The notes under the pieces: model-generated
Seen by the model: only the letters and a program-made list of their open reading frames with translations
What the model was told of the DNA's origin: nothing
The model's database searches: none
Translations under genes and position numbers: made by a program
NCBI GenBank assembly: GCA_902773195.1
Contig: CACYDL010000262.1
Location: 1 to 59,136 of the forward strand
From: an uncultured Lachnospiraceae bacterium
GTDB taxonomy: Bacteria; Bacillota_A; Clostridia; Lachnospirales; Lachnospiraceae
Direction: 5' to 3'
DNA length: 59,136 nucleotides
Shown here: piece by piece, positions 9,317 to 17,565 of the stretch
Position numbering within the stretch: position 1 is the first letter of the stretch
Layout: the number at the start of each line of letters is the position of its first letter

Positions 9317-10180
9317 ATGGATTTTTTGATTGCCGCTATACTGGGTGTCATTCAGGGGCTGACGAAGTTTCTGCCGGTCAGCTCCTCCGGATGCCTCGTT
9401 ATTCTGGAACGTCTGACCGGCTTTCAGCCTCCGGTGCCGGCGTTCCATGTCTTTTTGCACGCAGGGACGGCGATCGCCGTATGCCTGGTGATGAGCAGGG
9501 ACATCGCGGGAGCGGCGGGAGACGCCGCGGCCATGGCTTCCGATCTGGCCGGGGAACTGAACCAGAGTCTCAAAAGCGGAGGCAGTCTGCCTCTCCGGTC
9601 AAGAATTATCTGTACCGACTCAAGAAAAAGGTCTTCCATGCTGATCACAGCAGCCCTGTCAGCCTGTCTGACGGGAGTTCTTCTTTCCGGACCCGTCGCC
9701 TACACATCGAGGTCGGCGCTGTTCTCCGGAGCGGGAATGCTGGTCACCGGCATCCTGCTTCTTGTCACTGACATGGTCAGGCCTCAGGAGAAATCCCCGT
9801 CCGACCTCGGGGCGGGCAGCGCCGTTGTCATCGGCGCCGCCCTCGGCATCGCGGCCCTCCCGGGGATCTCCGGGACGGCTCTCGTGATATGCGCCTGCAT
9901 TCTGGCGGGAATGAGCCGGAAATTCTCCGTACGCTTCAGCTGTCTTCTGTCTGTGCCGGTCACAGCGGCCGCGCTGGTGTATTCGACCGCCGCGGCTCTG
10001 AGACAGGGACAGCTTTCGCTTCCGATGCTCGGATGCTGTCTTCTCGGAATGGCGGCGTCCTGTATCGTCGGAAGATTTATGATCCGGATTTGCCTTGTCA
10101 GGCTGAAACGCGGGAAATTCAGTTCATACGCCTACTTCTGTTTTGCGGCGGGCTTCGCCGCCGTACTGCTGAGTTTCTGA
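9317..10180 (+). CDS. UppP/BacA-like membrane protein with substituted catalytic residues
   Basis: The 287-residue multi-pass membrane protein is clearly homologous to undecaprenyl-diphosphatase (AAILGVIQGLTKFLPVSSSG at the N-terminus; ALPGISGT and LAGMSRKFSVRFSCLLSVP later). In active UppP the first motif is (E)GLTEFLPISSSGH and the second is PGxSRSG. Here the two glutamates are Gln13 and Lys17, the histidine is Cys26 and the essential arginine is Gly186. The phosphatase reaction is therefore unlikely to run as known. The frame is intact with no stop, so this looks like a kept pseudoenzyme rather than decay. A role in undecaprenyl lipid handling is only an inference. Confidence 0.8.
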   Translation: MDFLIAAILGVIQGLTKFLPVSSSGCLVILERLTGFQPPVPAFHVFLHAGTAIAVCLVMSRDIAGAAGDAAAMASDLAGELNQSLKSGGSLPLRSRIICTDSRKRSSMLITAALSACLTGVLLSGPVAYTSRSALFSGAGMLVTGILLLVTDMVRPQEKSPSDLGAGSAVVIGAALGIAALPGISGTALVICACILAGMSRKFSVRFSCLLSVPVTAAALVYSTAAALRQGQLSLPMLGCCLLGMAASCIVGRFMIRICLVRLKRGKFSSYAYFCFAAGFAAVLLSF

Positions 10181-10197
10181 GCGAACCGGGGGTGGAA

Positions 10198-13170
10198 ATG
10201 GCTTCAGGGACTTCGACGAAAAAAAGGAATACAGCCGGGAGAACGTCTGCTTCCGGCCGGGGAGGAAGCAAGACTTCCCGCGGGACAGGCACCCGCGGCA
10301 CCGGGACCCGCAGCGCGGGCACCAGGAGCGCAGGAACTTCCGCCGCCGGAAGGACGGCATCCCGCGGGCAGAGCGGCAGATCCGGACAGACGGGCAGAAG
10401 CGCCGTCTCCGGGACCTCCCGCGGCAGCTCGGGCAGTATCGGCAGAGAAGTGGCTCTCTGCCTTGTTCTCGCGTTCTCCGTTATCATGGTTCTCGCGGAT
10501 TTCGGTCTCGCGGGACGGTTCGGCAGCGTCATGGGCAGCGCCCTGTTCGGAACCTTCGGACTGATGGCCTATGCCCTTCCTTTTGTGCTGTTCTTCGGCT
10601 TTGCCTTTTTCCTCGCCAACAGGCGGAACGCCCTGATCTTCCGCAAGATCACGGGCCTGATTCTGATGTTCCTCTTTCTTTCCGCCTTTCTTCAGCTGCT
10701 GACCATGGGATACACCAGGGGAATGAAGCTGAAGGAGATCTACCGTCTCTGTATGGAGGAGAGGAACGGCGGAGGGATCGTCGGCGGCGCCGTGACACAG
10801 CTGTTCGGCTACGCCTTCGGCACGATCGGGGCGTACGTCCTCACCTCCTTCGGCCTCGTGGCGGCCGCCATCATCATGACACAGAAGCCTCTTCTGACCG
10901 GCATCGGGCAGAGGGGAAGACGCGCGGCGATGGACGCGCTGGAGAGACGTCAGATCCGGCAGGCCGAGAGGGACGAGGAGAGAAAAGAGCGGCAGGCGCT
11001 TGAAAAGCTCAGAAGAACGGAGGAGCAGATCGAGCGCGACAAGAGAATCCGCGAGATCGAAAAAGAGGCCGAGATGCGGGAAAGGGCCAGGTCGAGAGAG
11101 GCCGGCGCCTACGCCGCCTACCGGGAGCCTGTCATCAACGCCGACGAGAATCCCCTGGACCGGGTCACGCTGGAGCGTCCCGAGCCGGGAAACATTACCC
11201 AGATTCAGGAGTATGACCTGACGAAGAAAAAGACGTCCGCCCCGAAGCGCGCCCGCCCGGAGAAGGCGCCTGCCGCGCCGGCGGTGCCGCCGCTTCCGGA
11301 GCCGTACGCCGAAGAGCCCGCCGACAGCTTCAGCATGCCGGCCTTCCTCTCCTCGCGCGAGCGGGAAGCCGCGGATTTTTTCAGCGCCGCGGAGAGCGGG
11401 GGCCTGTCCGGCGGAGCTTCCTCCGCCTCCGGCAGCGCTGCGCCGTCCGACGGTTTCTCCGCGTCCGGCGGCTTCTCCGCCGGAGGCTTTGGTGACACGC
11501 CCGGAAAGGAGCCCGGGACCCCGGTCTCCCCGGAGGCGGACGATGCCGCGGAGAGAGCGAAGCCTTCCTCCGGCGCGTCCGGAAGGACCGGAGGGAAGTC
11601 CTCCGGGAAGAAGGCGGAGGCCGGCGGCGAAGACAACACGCCGGTCAGCGTGGACGCCATCCGCAGCGAGATACAGGTAAAGACAGAGGAGAAGCCCGCC
11701 TACAGGCTTCCCTCCGTTGAGCTGCTCACTCCCGGGAAGGCCAAGAAGGTCGACTCGGAGAGAACGCTCATGACCACCGCCTCAAAGCTTCAGCAGACGC
11801 TGCAGGATTTCGGGGTCAACGTCAAGGTGGTCAACGTCAGCAGAGGGCCCACCGTCACCCGCTACGAGCTTCAGCCCGAGCAGGGCGTGAAGGTGAGCCG
11901 CATCATCAATCTGCAGGACGACATCAAACTCAACCTCGCCACCTCGGAGATCCGCATCGAGGCGCCGATCCCGGGGAAAGCCGCGGTGGGCATCGAGGTT
12001 CCGAACCGCGAGATCGCGCCTGTCATGCTGAGAGAGCTGATCGACAGCCCCGAATTCAGGGCAAGCCGGGCGACGCTCGCCTTTGCCGTGGGCAAGGACA
12101 TCGGCGGCAGGACCGTCATCGCCGACATCGAAAAAATGCCGCATCTTCTGATAGCCGGAGCCACGGGATCCGGCAAGTCCGTCTGCATCAACACGCTCAT
12201 CATGAGCATCCTGTTCAAGGCCACGCCGGATCAGGTGAAGATGCTGATGATCGACCCGAAGGTCGTGGAGCTGAAAATCTACGACGGGATTCCCCATCTG
12301 CTGATTCCCGTCGTCACGGACGCGAAAAAAGCGGCCGGCGCGCTTAACTGGGCGGTCTCCGAGATGACGGACCGCTACAACAAATTCGCGCAGTACCCGG
12401 GCGTGAGGGACATCCGCTCCTACAACCAGCGCATTGAGAAGCTGAACGCCGGTCTGGACGAGAAGGACCGGATTCCTTCCATGCCCCGGATCGTCGTCAT
12501 CGTCGATGAGCTCGCGGATCTCATGATGGTCGCCTCCTCCGAGGTCGAGGACGCCATCTGCCGGCTGGCGCAGCTGGCCAGAGCGGCGGGAATCCATCTG
12601 ATCATCGCGACGCAGAGGCCCTCCGTCAACGTCGTCACAGGCCTGATCAAGGCCAATATGCCGTCCCGCATCGCCCTGGCGGTCACGTCCGGCGTCGACA
12701 GCCGGACGATCCTCGACATGAACGGCGCGGAGAAGCTTCTCGGAAAAGGCGACATGCTGTTCTATCCGCAGGGCTATCCGAAGCCTGCCCGGGTGCAGGG
12801 CGCCTTCGTGTCGGATGAGGATATCACCGAGGTGGTGAAATTCCTGTCCTCCCAGTCCGGGACGACGGAGAATGACCGCGAGGTGGAGGAGCAGATCAGC
12901 TCCAGCATCAGCGGCTTCCAGAATTCTTCCGGCGGAGGCGACGACGAGAGGGACGAGTATTTTGCCGACTCCGGCCGTCTGATCATCGAGAAGGACAAGG
13001 CGTCCATCGGCATGCTGCAGAGAGCCTTCAAGATCGGCTTCAACCGGGCCGCCAGGATCATGGACCAGCTTTCCGACGCCGGCGTCGTGGGAAGCGAAGA
13101 GGGCACGAAGCCGAGAAAGATCCTTATGACGAAGGACGAATTCGAGGAGCTTCTCGCCAGCGGCAGTTGA
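10198..13170 (+). CDS. ftsK: DNA translocase FtsK/SpoIIIE
   Basis: Septum-anchored ATP-driven DNA pump for chromosome segregation at division or sporulation. From ATG 10198 (GTG 10192 is the alternative) the protein is 990 residues. It has a basic Gly/Thr/Ser/Arg-rich N-terminal tail (1-80) with repeated GTR/GTRSAG units, four membrane segments (about 85-240), a charged then Ser/Gly/Ala-rich linker (about 240-480), and the motor with Walker A GATGSGKS near 654 and DELADLMM. A winged-helix gamma domain begins near 919 (KASIGMLQRAFKIGFNRAARIMDQL), which would read polar DNA motifs. Length is somewhat above typical SpoIIIE because of the linker. Confidence 0.93.
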   Translation: MASGTSTKKRNTAGRTSASGRGGSKTSRGTGTRGTGTRSAGTRSAGTSAAGRTASRGQSGRSGQTGRSAVSGTSRGSSGSIGREVALCLVLAFSVIMVLADFGLAGRFGSVMGSALFGTFGLMAYALPFVLFFGFAFFLANRRNALIFRKITGLILMFLFLSAFLQLLTMGYTRGMKLKEIYRLCMEERNGGGIVGGAVTQLFGYAFGTIGAYVLTSFGLVAAAIIMTQKPLLTGIGQRGRRAAMDALERRQIRQAERDEERKERQALEKLRRTEEQIERDKRIREIEKEAEMRERARSREAGAYAAYREPVINADENPLDRVTLERPEPGNITQIQEYDLTKKKTSAPKRARPEKAPAAPAVPPLPEPYAEEPADSFSMPAFLSSREREAADFFSAAESGGLSGGASSASGSAAPSDGFSASGGFSAGGFGDTPGKEPGTPVSPEADDAAERAKPSSGASGRTGGKSSGKKAEAGGEDNTPVSVDAIRSEIQVKTEEKPAYRLPSVELLTPGKAKKVDSERTLMTTASKLQQTLQDFGVNVKVVNVSRGPTVTRYELQPEQGVKVSRIINLQDDIKLNLATSEIRIEAPIPGKAAVGIEVPNREIAPVMLRELIDSPEFRASRATLAFAVGKDIGGRTVIADIEKMPHLLIAGATGSGKSVCINTLIMSILFKATPDQVKMLMIDPKVVELKIYDGIPHLLIPVVTDAKKAAGALNWAVSEMTDRYNKFAQYPGVRDIRSYNQRIEKLNAGLDEKDRIPSMPRIVVIVDELADLMMVASSEVEDAICRLAQLARAAGIHLIIATQRPSVNVVTGLIKANMPSRIALAVTSGVDSRTILDMNGAEKLLGKGDMLFYPQGYPKPARVQGAFVSDEDITEVVKFLSSQSGTTENDREVEEQISSSISGFQNSSGGGDDERDEYFADSGRLIIEKDKASIGMLQRAFKIGFNRAARIMDQLSDAGVVGSEEGTKPRKILMTKDEFEELLASGS

Positions 13171-13205
13171 CGCGGCGCTCCGGTTCCTCTCAGCGGGTGA
13201 TGAGA

Positions 13206-14489
13206 ATGAAATGTGAAAAATGCGGAGCGGACATCCCCGACCGCAAGGTCTACTGTCCGGTCTGCGGCCATGAAATCGTTCTGGTGGCGGATTACGATTC
13301 GATCGACATGATCCGCGCCAGAAAGAAGCTCGCCGACAGGGCGGGACGGAGAGAAGAGGGAAGGCAGAGAAACGCGCGCAGGATCTTCGCGGCGTGGAAG
13401 ACGGCCTTTGCCGCGGTGATCGCCGTCGCGCTGGCGTTTGCCGGCATCACCGCCATCAGGACCCACAACGACGGGCGGCCGGAGTATCAGCGGCTCAAGG
13501 CGGAGGAGGCGTACGCGTCCGGCGACTACGGGCAGGCCGCCGTCTACTGCGAGAGAGCCGTCGCCCTGTCCCCGGATTCCGAGGACCTATACTCCATGCT
13601 GGCCGATCTCTATATCAGGAGCGGCCGGGACGACCGGGCCATCGCCTCTCTCCGGGAGGCCTATGAGAGATTCGGGAGCGAGACGATCCTGCGGCAGCTG
13701 ATTGCCTCCTATGAGTCTTCCGGCGACGCCGCCGCGGTGGCGGAGCTGCTGCGCAATACCGAAAACAGCGGACTGCTGGATGAATACAGCAGCTACCGGG
13801 CGTCCGCGCCGGAATTCTCCCTGATCAGCGGAAAGACCTATCCCTACGGGACCACCCTTTCCATCGGCTGTCACGCGGGCCTGATCCGCTATACCACGGA
13901 CGGAACCGTGCCGGATGCCGGGAGCCGGCTCTACACCGGTCCCATACCGCTGAAGGCCGGAACCAACAGGATCTCCGCCGCTTCCTTCAGCGATTTCGGG
14001 GTGCGCGGCCCGGTCGTGTCCGGCGTATTTACGGTCAAGATCCGTCAGGCGGCCGCCTCTGTCATCCGAAGGAAAAACGAAGACGACGCCCGGAACGACG
14101 GCGGAGAAGACGCGGACGAACCGGACGACGGCCACGGGGAGGAGGATTCGCTCCTGCCGGAGGACGAGGAGGAAGAGGAGACGTCCCATCACACGGAGGA
14201 AACCGATGAATCCGTCCCGGCCGACGAGGACGGGACCGAAGACGGTTCCGACGGCGGAGAAGACGCGGACGGCGGCGATCCCTTCACCGGGGACGGGGAA
14301 CCTTCCCGCGACGAGGAGGATCCCGGCCTGATCTACGACGACTTCCTCTACGACGACGAGGAGATGGACGGGGAGACGCCCGAGGACGAAAACCCCTTCC
14401 TCGACATCGACGACCCTGACCACTACGACGGCGCCGAGATCGATTTTGAACGTACCGACTACGAATTCGAAGACGCCATTGCCGAATAA
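13206..14489 (+). CDS. Zinc-ribbon, single-pass membrane, TPR and chitobiase-C-like protein with acidic tail
   Basis: The 427-residue protein has an N-terminal zinc ribbon (CEKC ... CPVC, residues 3-22), a basic segment, one membrane helix (about 63-84), TPR-like repeats (about 95-195), and a CHB_HEX_C-like beta domain (about 204-277; IRYTTDGTVPDAGSRLYTGP). A tail of about 140 residues dominated by Asp and Glu follows. The zinc ribbon is presumably cytosolic and the remainder extracytoplasmic. The start is ATG 13206 or 13200; neither has a strong ribosome site. It directly follows ftsK. I do not know a defined function; similar zinc-ribbon/TPR proteins in Clostridia are uncharacterised. Confidence 0.72.
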   Translation: MKCEKCGADIPDRKVYCPVCGHEIVLVADYDSIDMIRARKKLADRAGRREEGRQRNARRIFAAWKTAFAAVIAVALAFAGITAIRTHNDGRPEYQRLKAEEAYASGDYGQAAVYCERAVALSPDSEDLYSMLADLYIRSGRDDRAIASLREAYERFGSETILRQLIASYESSGDAAAVAELLRNTENSGLLDEYSSYRASAPEFSLISGKTYPYGTTLSIGCHAGLIRYTTDGTVPDAGSRLYTGPIPLKAGTNRISAASFSDFGVRGPVVSGVFTVKIRQAAASVIRRKNEDDARNDGGEDADEPDDGHGEEDSLLPEDEEEEETSHHTEETDESVPADEDGTEDGSDGGEDADGGDPFTGDGEPSRDEEDPGLIYDDFLYDDEEMDGETPEDENPFLDIDDPDHYDGAEIDFERTDYEFEDAIAE

Positions 14490-14530
14490 ACGAGTTACCT
14501 GCTGACCTTTCTTTTTATGGAGGCGAATCT

Positions 14531-15406
14531 ATGTACAAAATCCTTTCAAAAAGACAGTTGAGTTCTGTCGTATGGGAGATGGTGGTGGAGGCACCGCTCC
14601 TCGCGGCACACTGCAAGCCGGGCCAGTTTCTCATCGTGAAGAAAGATGAGAAGGGCGAACGGATTCCTCTCACGATCTGCGATTACGACGAGGTGAAAGG
14701 CACGGTGACCATCGTGTTCCAGCCCGTCGGCGTCTCGACGGATAAATTCCTCGAGCTTGAGGAAGGAGACGCCTTTGAGGATTTTGTCGGTCCTCTCGGC
14801 CGTCCCTCGGATATCCTGGAAATGACGGACGAGCAGCTTCATTCCACCCGCTTCCTCTTTGTCTGCGGCGGCGTCGGGACGGCCCCCGTCTACCCGCAGG
14901 TCAAATGGCTCCATGAGCGCGGCGTCAGCGCGGACGTCATCATCGGATGCAGGACGAAGGACCTTCTCTTCTACGAAGACAAGATGCGCGAGGTCGCCGG
15001 TCATCTCTACGTCACCACCGACGACGGTTCCTATATGCACAAGGGCGTCGTCACCACCGTGATCGACGAGCTCGTGGCGGAGGGAAAACAGTACGACCGC
15101 TGCGTCTGCATCGGCCCCATGATCATGATGAAGTTCTGCTGTCTCACGACACAGAAATACAATATTCCCACGATCGTCTCCATGAATCCGATCATGGTGG
15201 ACGGAACCGGCATGTGCGGAGCCTGCAGGCTCACGGTCGGCGGCGAGGTGAAGTTCGCCTGCGTCGACGGCCCGGAATTCGACGGCTTCAAGATCAACTG
15301 GGCCGAGTGCATGAAGCGGGCCCAGATGTACAAGACCGTCGAAGGGGAGGCCCGCCTCAGATACCAGGAAGGCAAAACACACGAGGGCGGCTGCGGAAAC
15401 TGCTGA
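14531..15406 (+). CDS. nfnA: NfnA subunit: sulfide/dihydroorotate-dehydrogenase-like FAD/NAD-binding [2Fe-2S] protein
   Basis: Small subunit (291 residues) of NADH-dependent reduced ferredoxin:NADP+ oxidoreductase, an electron-bifurcating flavoenzyme. It has the ferredoxin-reductase-like FAD domain (FLIVKKDEKGERIPLTICDY), the NAD domain (VCGGVGTAPVYPQ) and a cysteine cluster for a [2Fe-2S] centre (MCGACRLTVGGEVKFAC). TATGGAGGCGAATCT precedes the ATG. Its partner nfnB begins 60 bases downstream. Some relatives are PyrK-type or sulfide dehydrogenase subunits; the partner makes NfnA the best call. Confidence 0.88.
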   Translation: MYKILSKRQLSSVVWEMVVEAPLLAAHCKPGQFLIVKKDEKGERIPLTICDYDEVKGTVTIVFQPVGVSTDKFLELEEGDAFEDFVGPLGRPSDILEMTDEQLHSTRFLFVCGGVGTAPVYPQVKWLHERGVSADVIIGCRTKDLLFYEDKMREVAGHLYVTTDDGSYMHKGVVTTVIDELVAEGKQYDRCVCIGPMIMMKFCCLTTQKYNIPTIVSMNPIMVDGTGMCGACRLTVGGEVKFACVDGPEFDGFKINWAECMKRAQMYKTVEGEARLRYQEGKTHEGGCGNC

Positions 15407-15419
15407 ACGGAAACGATGG

Positions 15420-15449
15420 GAATGAGACGGCCAGATTCGCGTCTCATTC
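15420..15449 (+). other. Intercistronic hairpin between nfnA and nfnB
   Basis: Perfect 10-base inverted repeat gaatgagacg / cgtctcattc with a 10-base loop and no T-run, ending 16 bases before the nfnB start and just ahead of its AAGGAGGA site. It may set mRNA stability or the translation ratio of the two subunits. Confidence 0.5.
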
Positions 15450-15465
15450 GGGATAAGGAGGAATT

Positions 15466-16860
15466 ATGGGCGATGTCATGAAAAAGGTCCCGGTCAGGGA
15501 GCAGGATCCGAAGGTCCGCGCGACGAACTTCGACGAGGTTTGTCTCGGATATAATGAAGAAGAAGCGGTGGAGGAGGCCTCCCGGTGCCTCAACTGCAAG
15601 AACGCCAGATGCATTCAGGGGTGCCCCGTCAACATCCGCATCAATGATTTCATCGCGAAAGTCAAGGAACGCGATTACGAGAGCGCGTATCAGATCATCT
15701 CTCTGTCCAGTTCGCTTCCCGCGGTCTGCGGGAGGGTCTGCCCCCAGGAAACCCAGTGCGAAGGGAAATGCGTGCGCGGCGTCAAGGGAGAGGCGGTCTC
15801 CATCGGCAAGCTGGAGCGCTTCGTGGCCGACTGGGCGAGAGAAAACGGGATTAAGCCGGAACCGGCGAAGGAGAAGAACGGACACCGCGTGGCCATCGTC
15901 GGCTCCGGGCCCGCAGGACTGACCTGCGCCGGCGATCTGGCCCGTCTCGGGTACGACGTGACCATTTTCGAGGCCCTCCACAAGGCCGGCGGCGTTCTCA
16001 GCTACGGCATTCCGGAGTTCCGTCTTCCCAAGGACGAGGTGGTCGCGAAGGAAGTCGCCAACGTCGAAGGGCTCGGCGTCAAAATCCGTACGGACGTGAT
16101 CATCGGAAGGACGGAATCCGTCGACGAGCTCCTCACCAAAGAAGGGTTTGAGGCGGTCTTTATCGGTTCCGGGGCCGGTCTCCCGATGTTTATGGGAATC
16201 CCCGGAGAAAACGCCAACGGCGTCTTCTCCGCCAACGAGTACCTCACCAGAAACAACCTGATGAAGGCGTTCCGCGACGACTATGACACACCGATCTTCC
16301 GGGCGAAGAAGGTCGTGGTCGTCGGCGGCGGCAACGTGGCCATGGACGCAGCGAGGACCGCCCTCAGGCTGGGCGCCGAAGTCCATCTTGTCTACCGGCG
16401 CTCCGAGGCCGAGCTGCCCGCCAGGGCGGAGGAGGTTCACCACGCGAAGGAGGAAGGCATTATCTTCGACATCCTGACGAACCCCGTGGAGATCCTGACG
16501 GACGAAAACGACAATGTGCGCGGAATCCGCTGCATCCGCATGGAGCTCGGTGAACCCGACGCCTCCGGCAGAAGACGCCCCGTCCCCATCGAGGGATCCG
16601 AATTCGAGACCGAGTGCGACGCCGTGATCATGTCCCTCGGAACCTCTCCGAATCCGCTCATTTCCTCGACGACCGTCGGACTCGACGTCAACAGAAAGAA
16701 GTGCATCATCGCCGACGAAGAGAACGGCAGAACCAGCAGGGAAGGCGTCTTCGCGGGCGGAGACGCGGTCACCGGCGCGGCGACGGTCATCCTGGCGATG
16801 GGCGCCGGCAAGGCGGGCGCCAGAGGCATCGACGGCTTTATCAGAGGCAAAAACGCCTGA
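15466..16860 (+). CDS. nfnB: NfnB subunit: glutamate-synthase-small-subunit-like FAD/[4Fe-4S] oxidoreductase
   Basis: Large subunit (464 residues) of the NfnAB transhydrogenase, which couples NADH and reduced ferredoxin to NADP+ reduction. The N-terminal double-cluster domain has CLNCKNARCIQGCP and CGRVCPQETQCEGKC (about 43-105). Two dinucleotide folds follow: VAIVGSGPAGLTCAGDLA and VVVVGGGNVAMDAARTALRLG, then the C-terminal GVFAGGDAVTGAATVILAMG. On its own it would be annotated gltA/gltD-like (NADPH-dependent glutamate synthase small chain), but adjacency to nfnA and the length support NfnB. Confidence 0.88.
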   Translation: MGDVMKKVPVREQDPKVRATNFDEVCLGYNEEEAVEEASRCLNCKNARCIQGCPVNIRINDFIAKVKERDYESAYQIISLSSSLPAVCGRVCPQETQCEGKCVRGVKGEAVSIGKLERFVADWARENGIKPEPAKEKNGHRVAIVGSGPAGLTCAGDLARLGYDVTIFEALHKAGGVLSYGIPEFRLPKDEVVAKEVANVEGLGVKIRTDVIIGRTESVDELLTKEGFEAVFIGSGAGLPMFMGIPGENANGVFSANEYLTRNNLMKAFRDDYDTPIFRAKKVVVVGGGNVAMDAARTALRLGAEVHLVYRRSEAELPARAEEVHHAKEEGIIFDILTNPVEILTDENDNVRGIRCIRMELGEPDASGRRRPVPIEGSEFETECDAVIMSLGTSPNPLISSTTVGLDVNRKKCIIADEENGRTSREGVFAGGDAVTGAATVILAMGAGKAGARGIDGFIRGKNA

Positions 16861-16890
16861 ACGGAGGGTTCGGGCTGACTATCAGACATG

Positions 16891-16920
16891 CGCGGCGGGC
16901 CGGATTCCGGTTCCGCCGCG
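16891..16920 (+). terminator. Possible terminator hairpin after nfnB
   Basis: cgcggcgg (16891-16898) pairs with ccgccgcg (16913-16920) around a 14-base loop, in the gap between nfnB and rlmH. Only a weak T-containing stretch (TGTCTT) follows, so it may be a leaky terminator or a stability hairpin. Confidence 0.4.
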
Positions 16921-16945
16921 TGTCTTAGGTGAGGCGCGGCAAAAA

Positions 16946-17428
16946 GTGATCAGTATAAAAATTCTATGCGCCGGCAGAATCAAAGAGTCCTTCTACCGCG
17001 ACGCCGTCGGGGAATACGTGAAGAGGCTGGGCCGCTACGCGAAGACAGAGGTCGTGGAGGTGCAGGACGAAAAGACGCCGGACAGCCCCTCCGACGCCGA
17101 GAAGGAGCGGATCCTGCAGAGAGAGGGCGGACGGCTTCTGTCGAAGATCCGGGAGGGGGATTATGTCTGCGCCCTCGCGATCGAAGGCAGGGAGACGGAC
17201 TCACCCGGTCTTGCGGGACACCTGTCGGCTCTCATGTCCGGGGGACGGAGCCGTCTCGTATTCGTGATCGGGGGATCGCTGGGCCTGTCCGGCGAGGTGA
17301 TGGCGAGAGCCGACGAGACCCTCAGCTTCTCGAAAATGACGTTTCCCCACCAGCTGATGCGCGTGATTCTCGCGGAACAGCTGTACCGGGCTTTCCGGAT
17401 CATGAATCATGAGCCGTACCACAAGTGA
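16946..17428 (+). CDS. rlmH: 23S rRNA (pseudouridine1915-N3)-methyltransferase
   Basis: SPOUT-class methyltransferase of 160 residues acting on helix 69 of 23S rRNA in assembled 70S ribosomes. Family features are LCAGRIKESFYRDAVGEY at the start, FVIGGSLGLS in the SAM knot and the conserved ending FRIMNHEPYHK. The start is GTG at 16946 after AGGTGAGG. The length is normal. Confidence 0.93.
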   Translation: MISIKILCAGRIKESFYRDAVGEYVKRLGRYAKTEVVEVQDEKTPDSPSDAEKERILQREGGRLLSKIREGDYVCALAIEGRETDSPGLAGHLSALMSGGRSRLVFVIGGSLGLSGEVMARADETLSFSKMTFPHQLMRVILAEQLYRAFRIMNHEPYHK

Positions 17429-17519
17429 TCCGGCGGGGCAGGCGGCGCGGCACGGCGGTACCGCTCCCTTAGCGCGGCGCGGCAAACTGCAAATCCGTAT
17501 TCCTTATTCAGCCTAAAAG

Positions 17520-17528
17520 TGTTAGAAT
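17520..17528 (+). promoter_or_regulatory. Possible extended -10 promoter for phoH
   Basis: TG-T-TAGAAT (17520-17528) lies about 38 bases before the phoH start, in an AT-rich patch of the 137-base rlmH-phoH gap. No convincing -35 box was found, consistent with an extended -10 type; this is a weak call. Confidence 0.4.
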
Positions 17529-17565
17529 ATTACGATACATACTGCCGGAGGGGTATTTTTCACGG

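Noticed and set aside
9317..10180. Frameshifted or decayed uppP pseudogene
   Set aside because: The frame is uninterrupted at full length with a good ribosome site, and the substitutions are isolated codon changes within otherwise conserved motifs.
15466..16860. Stand-alone glutamate synthase small subunit (gltD)
   Set aside because: No large glutamate synthase subunit is nearby, and the partner FAD/NAD/[2Fe-2S] gene directly upstream defines an NfnAB pair.
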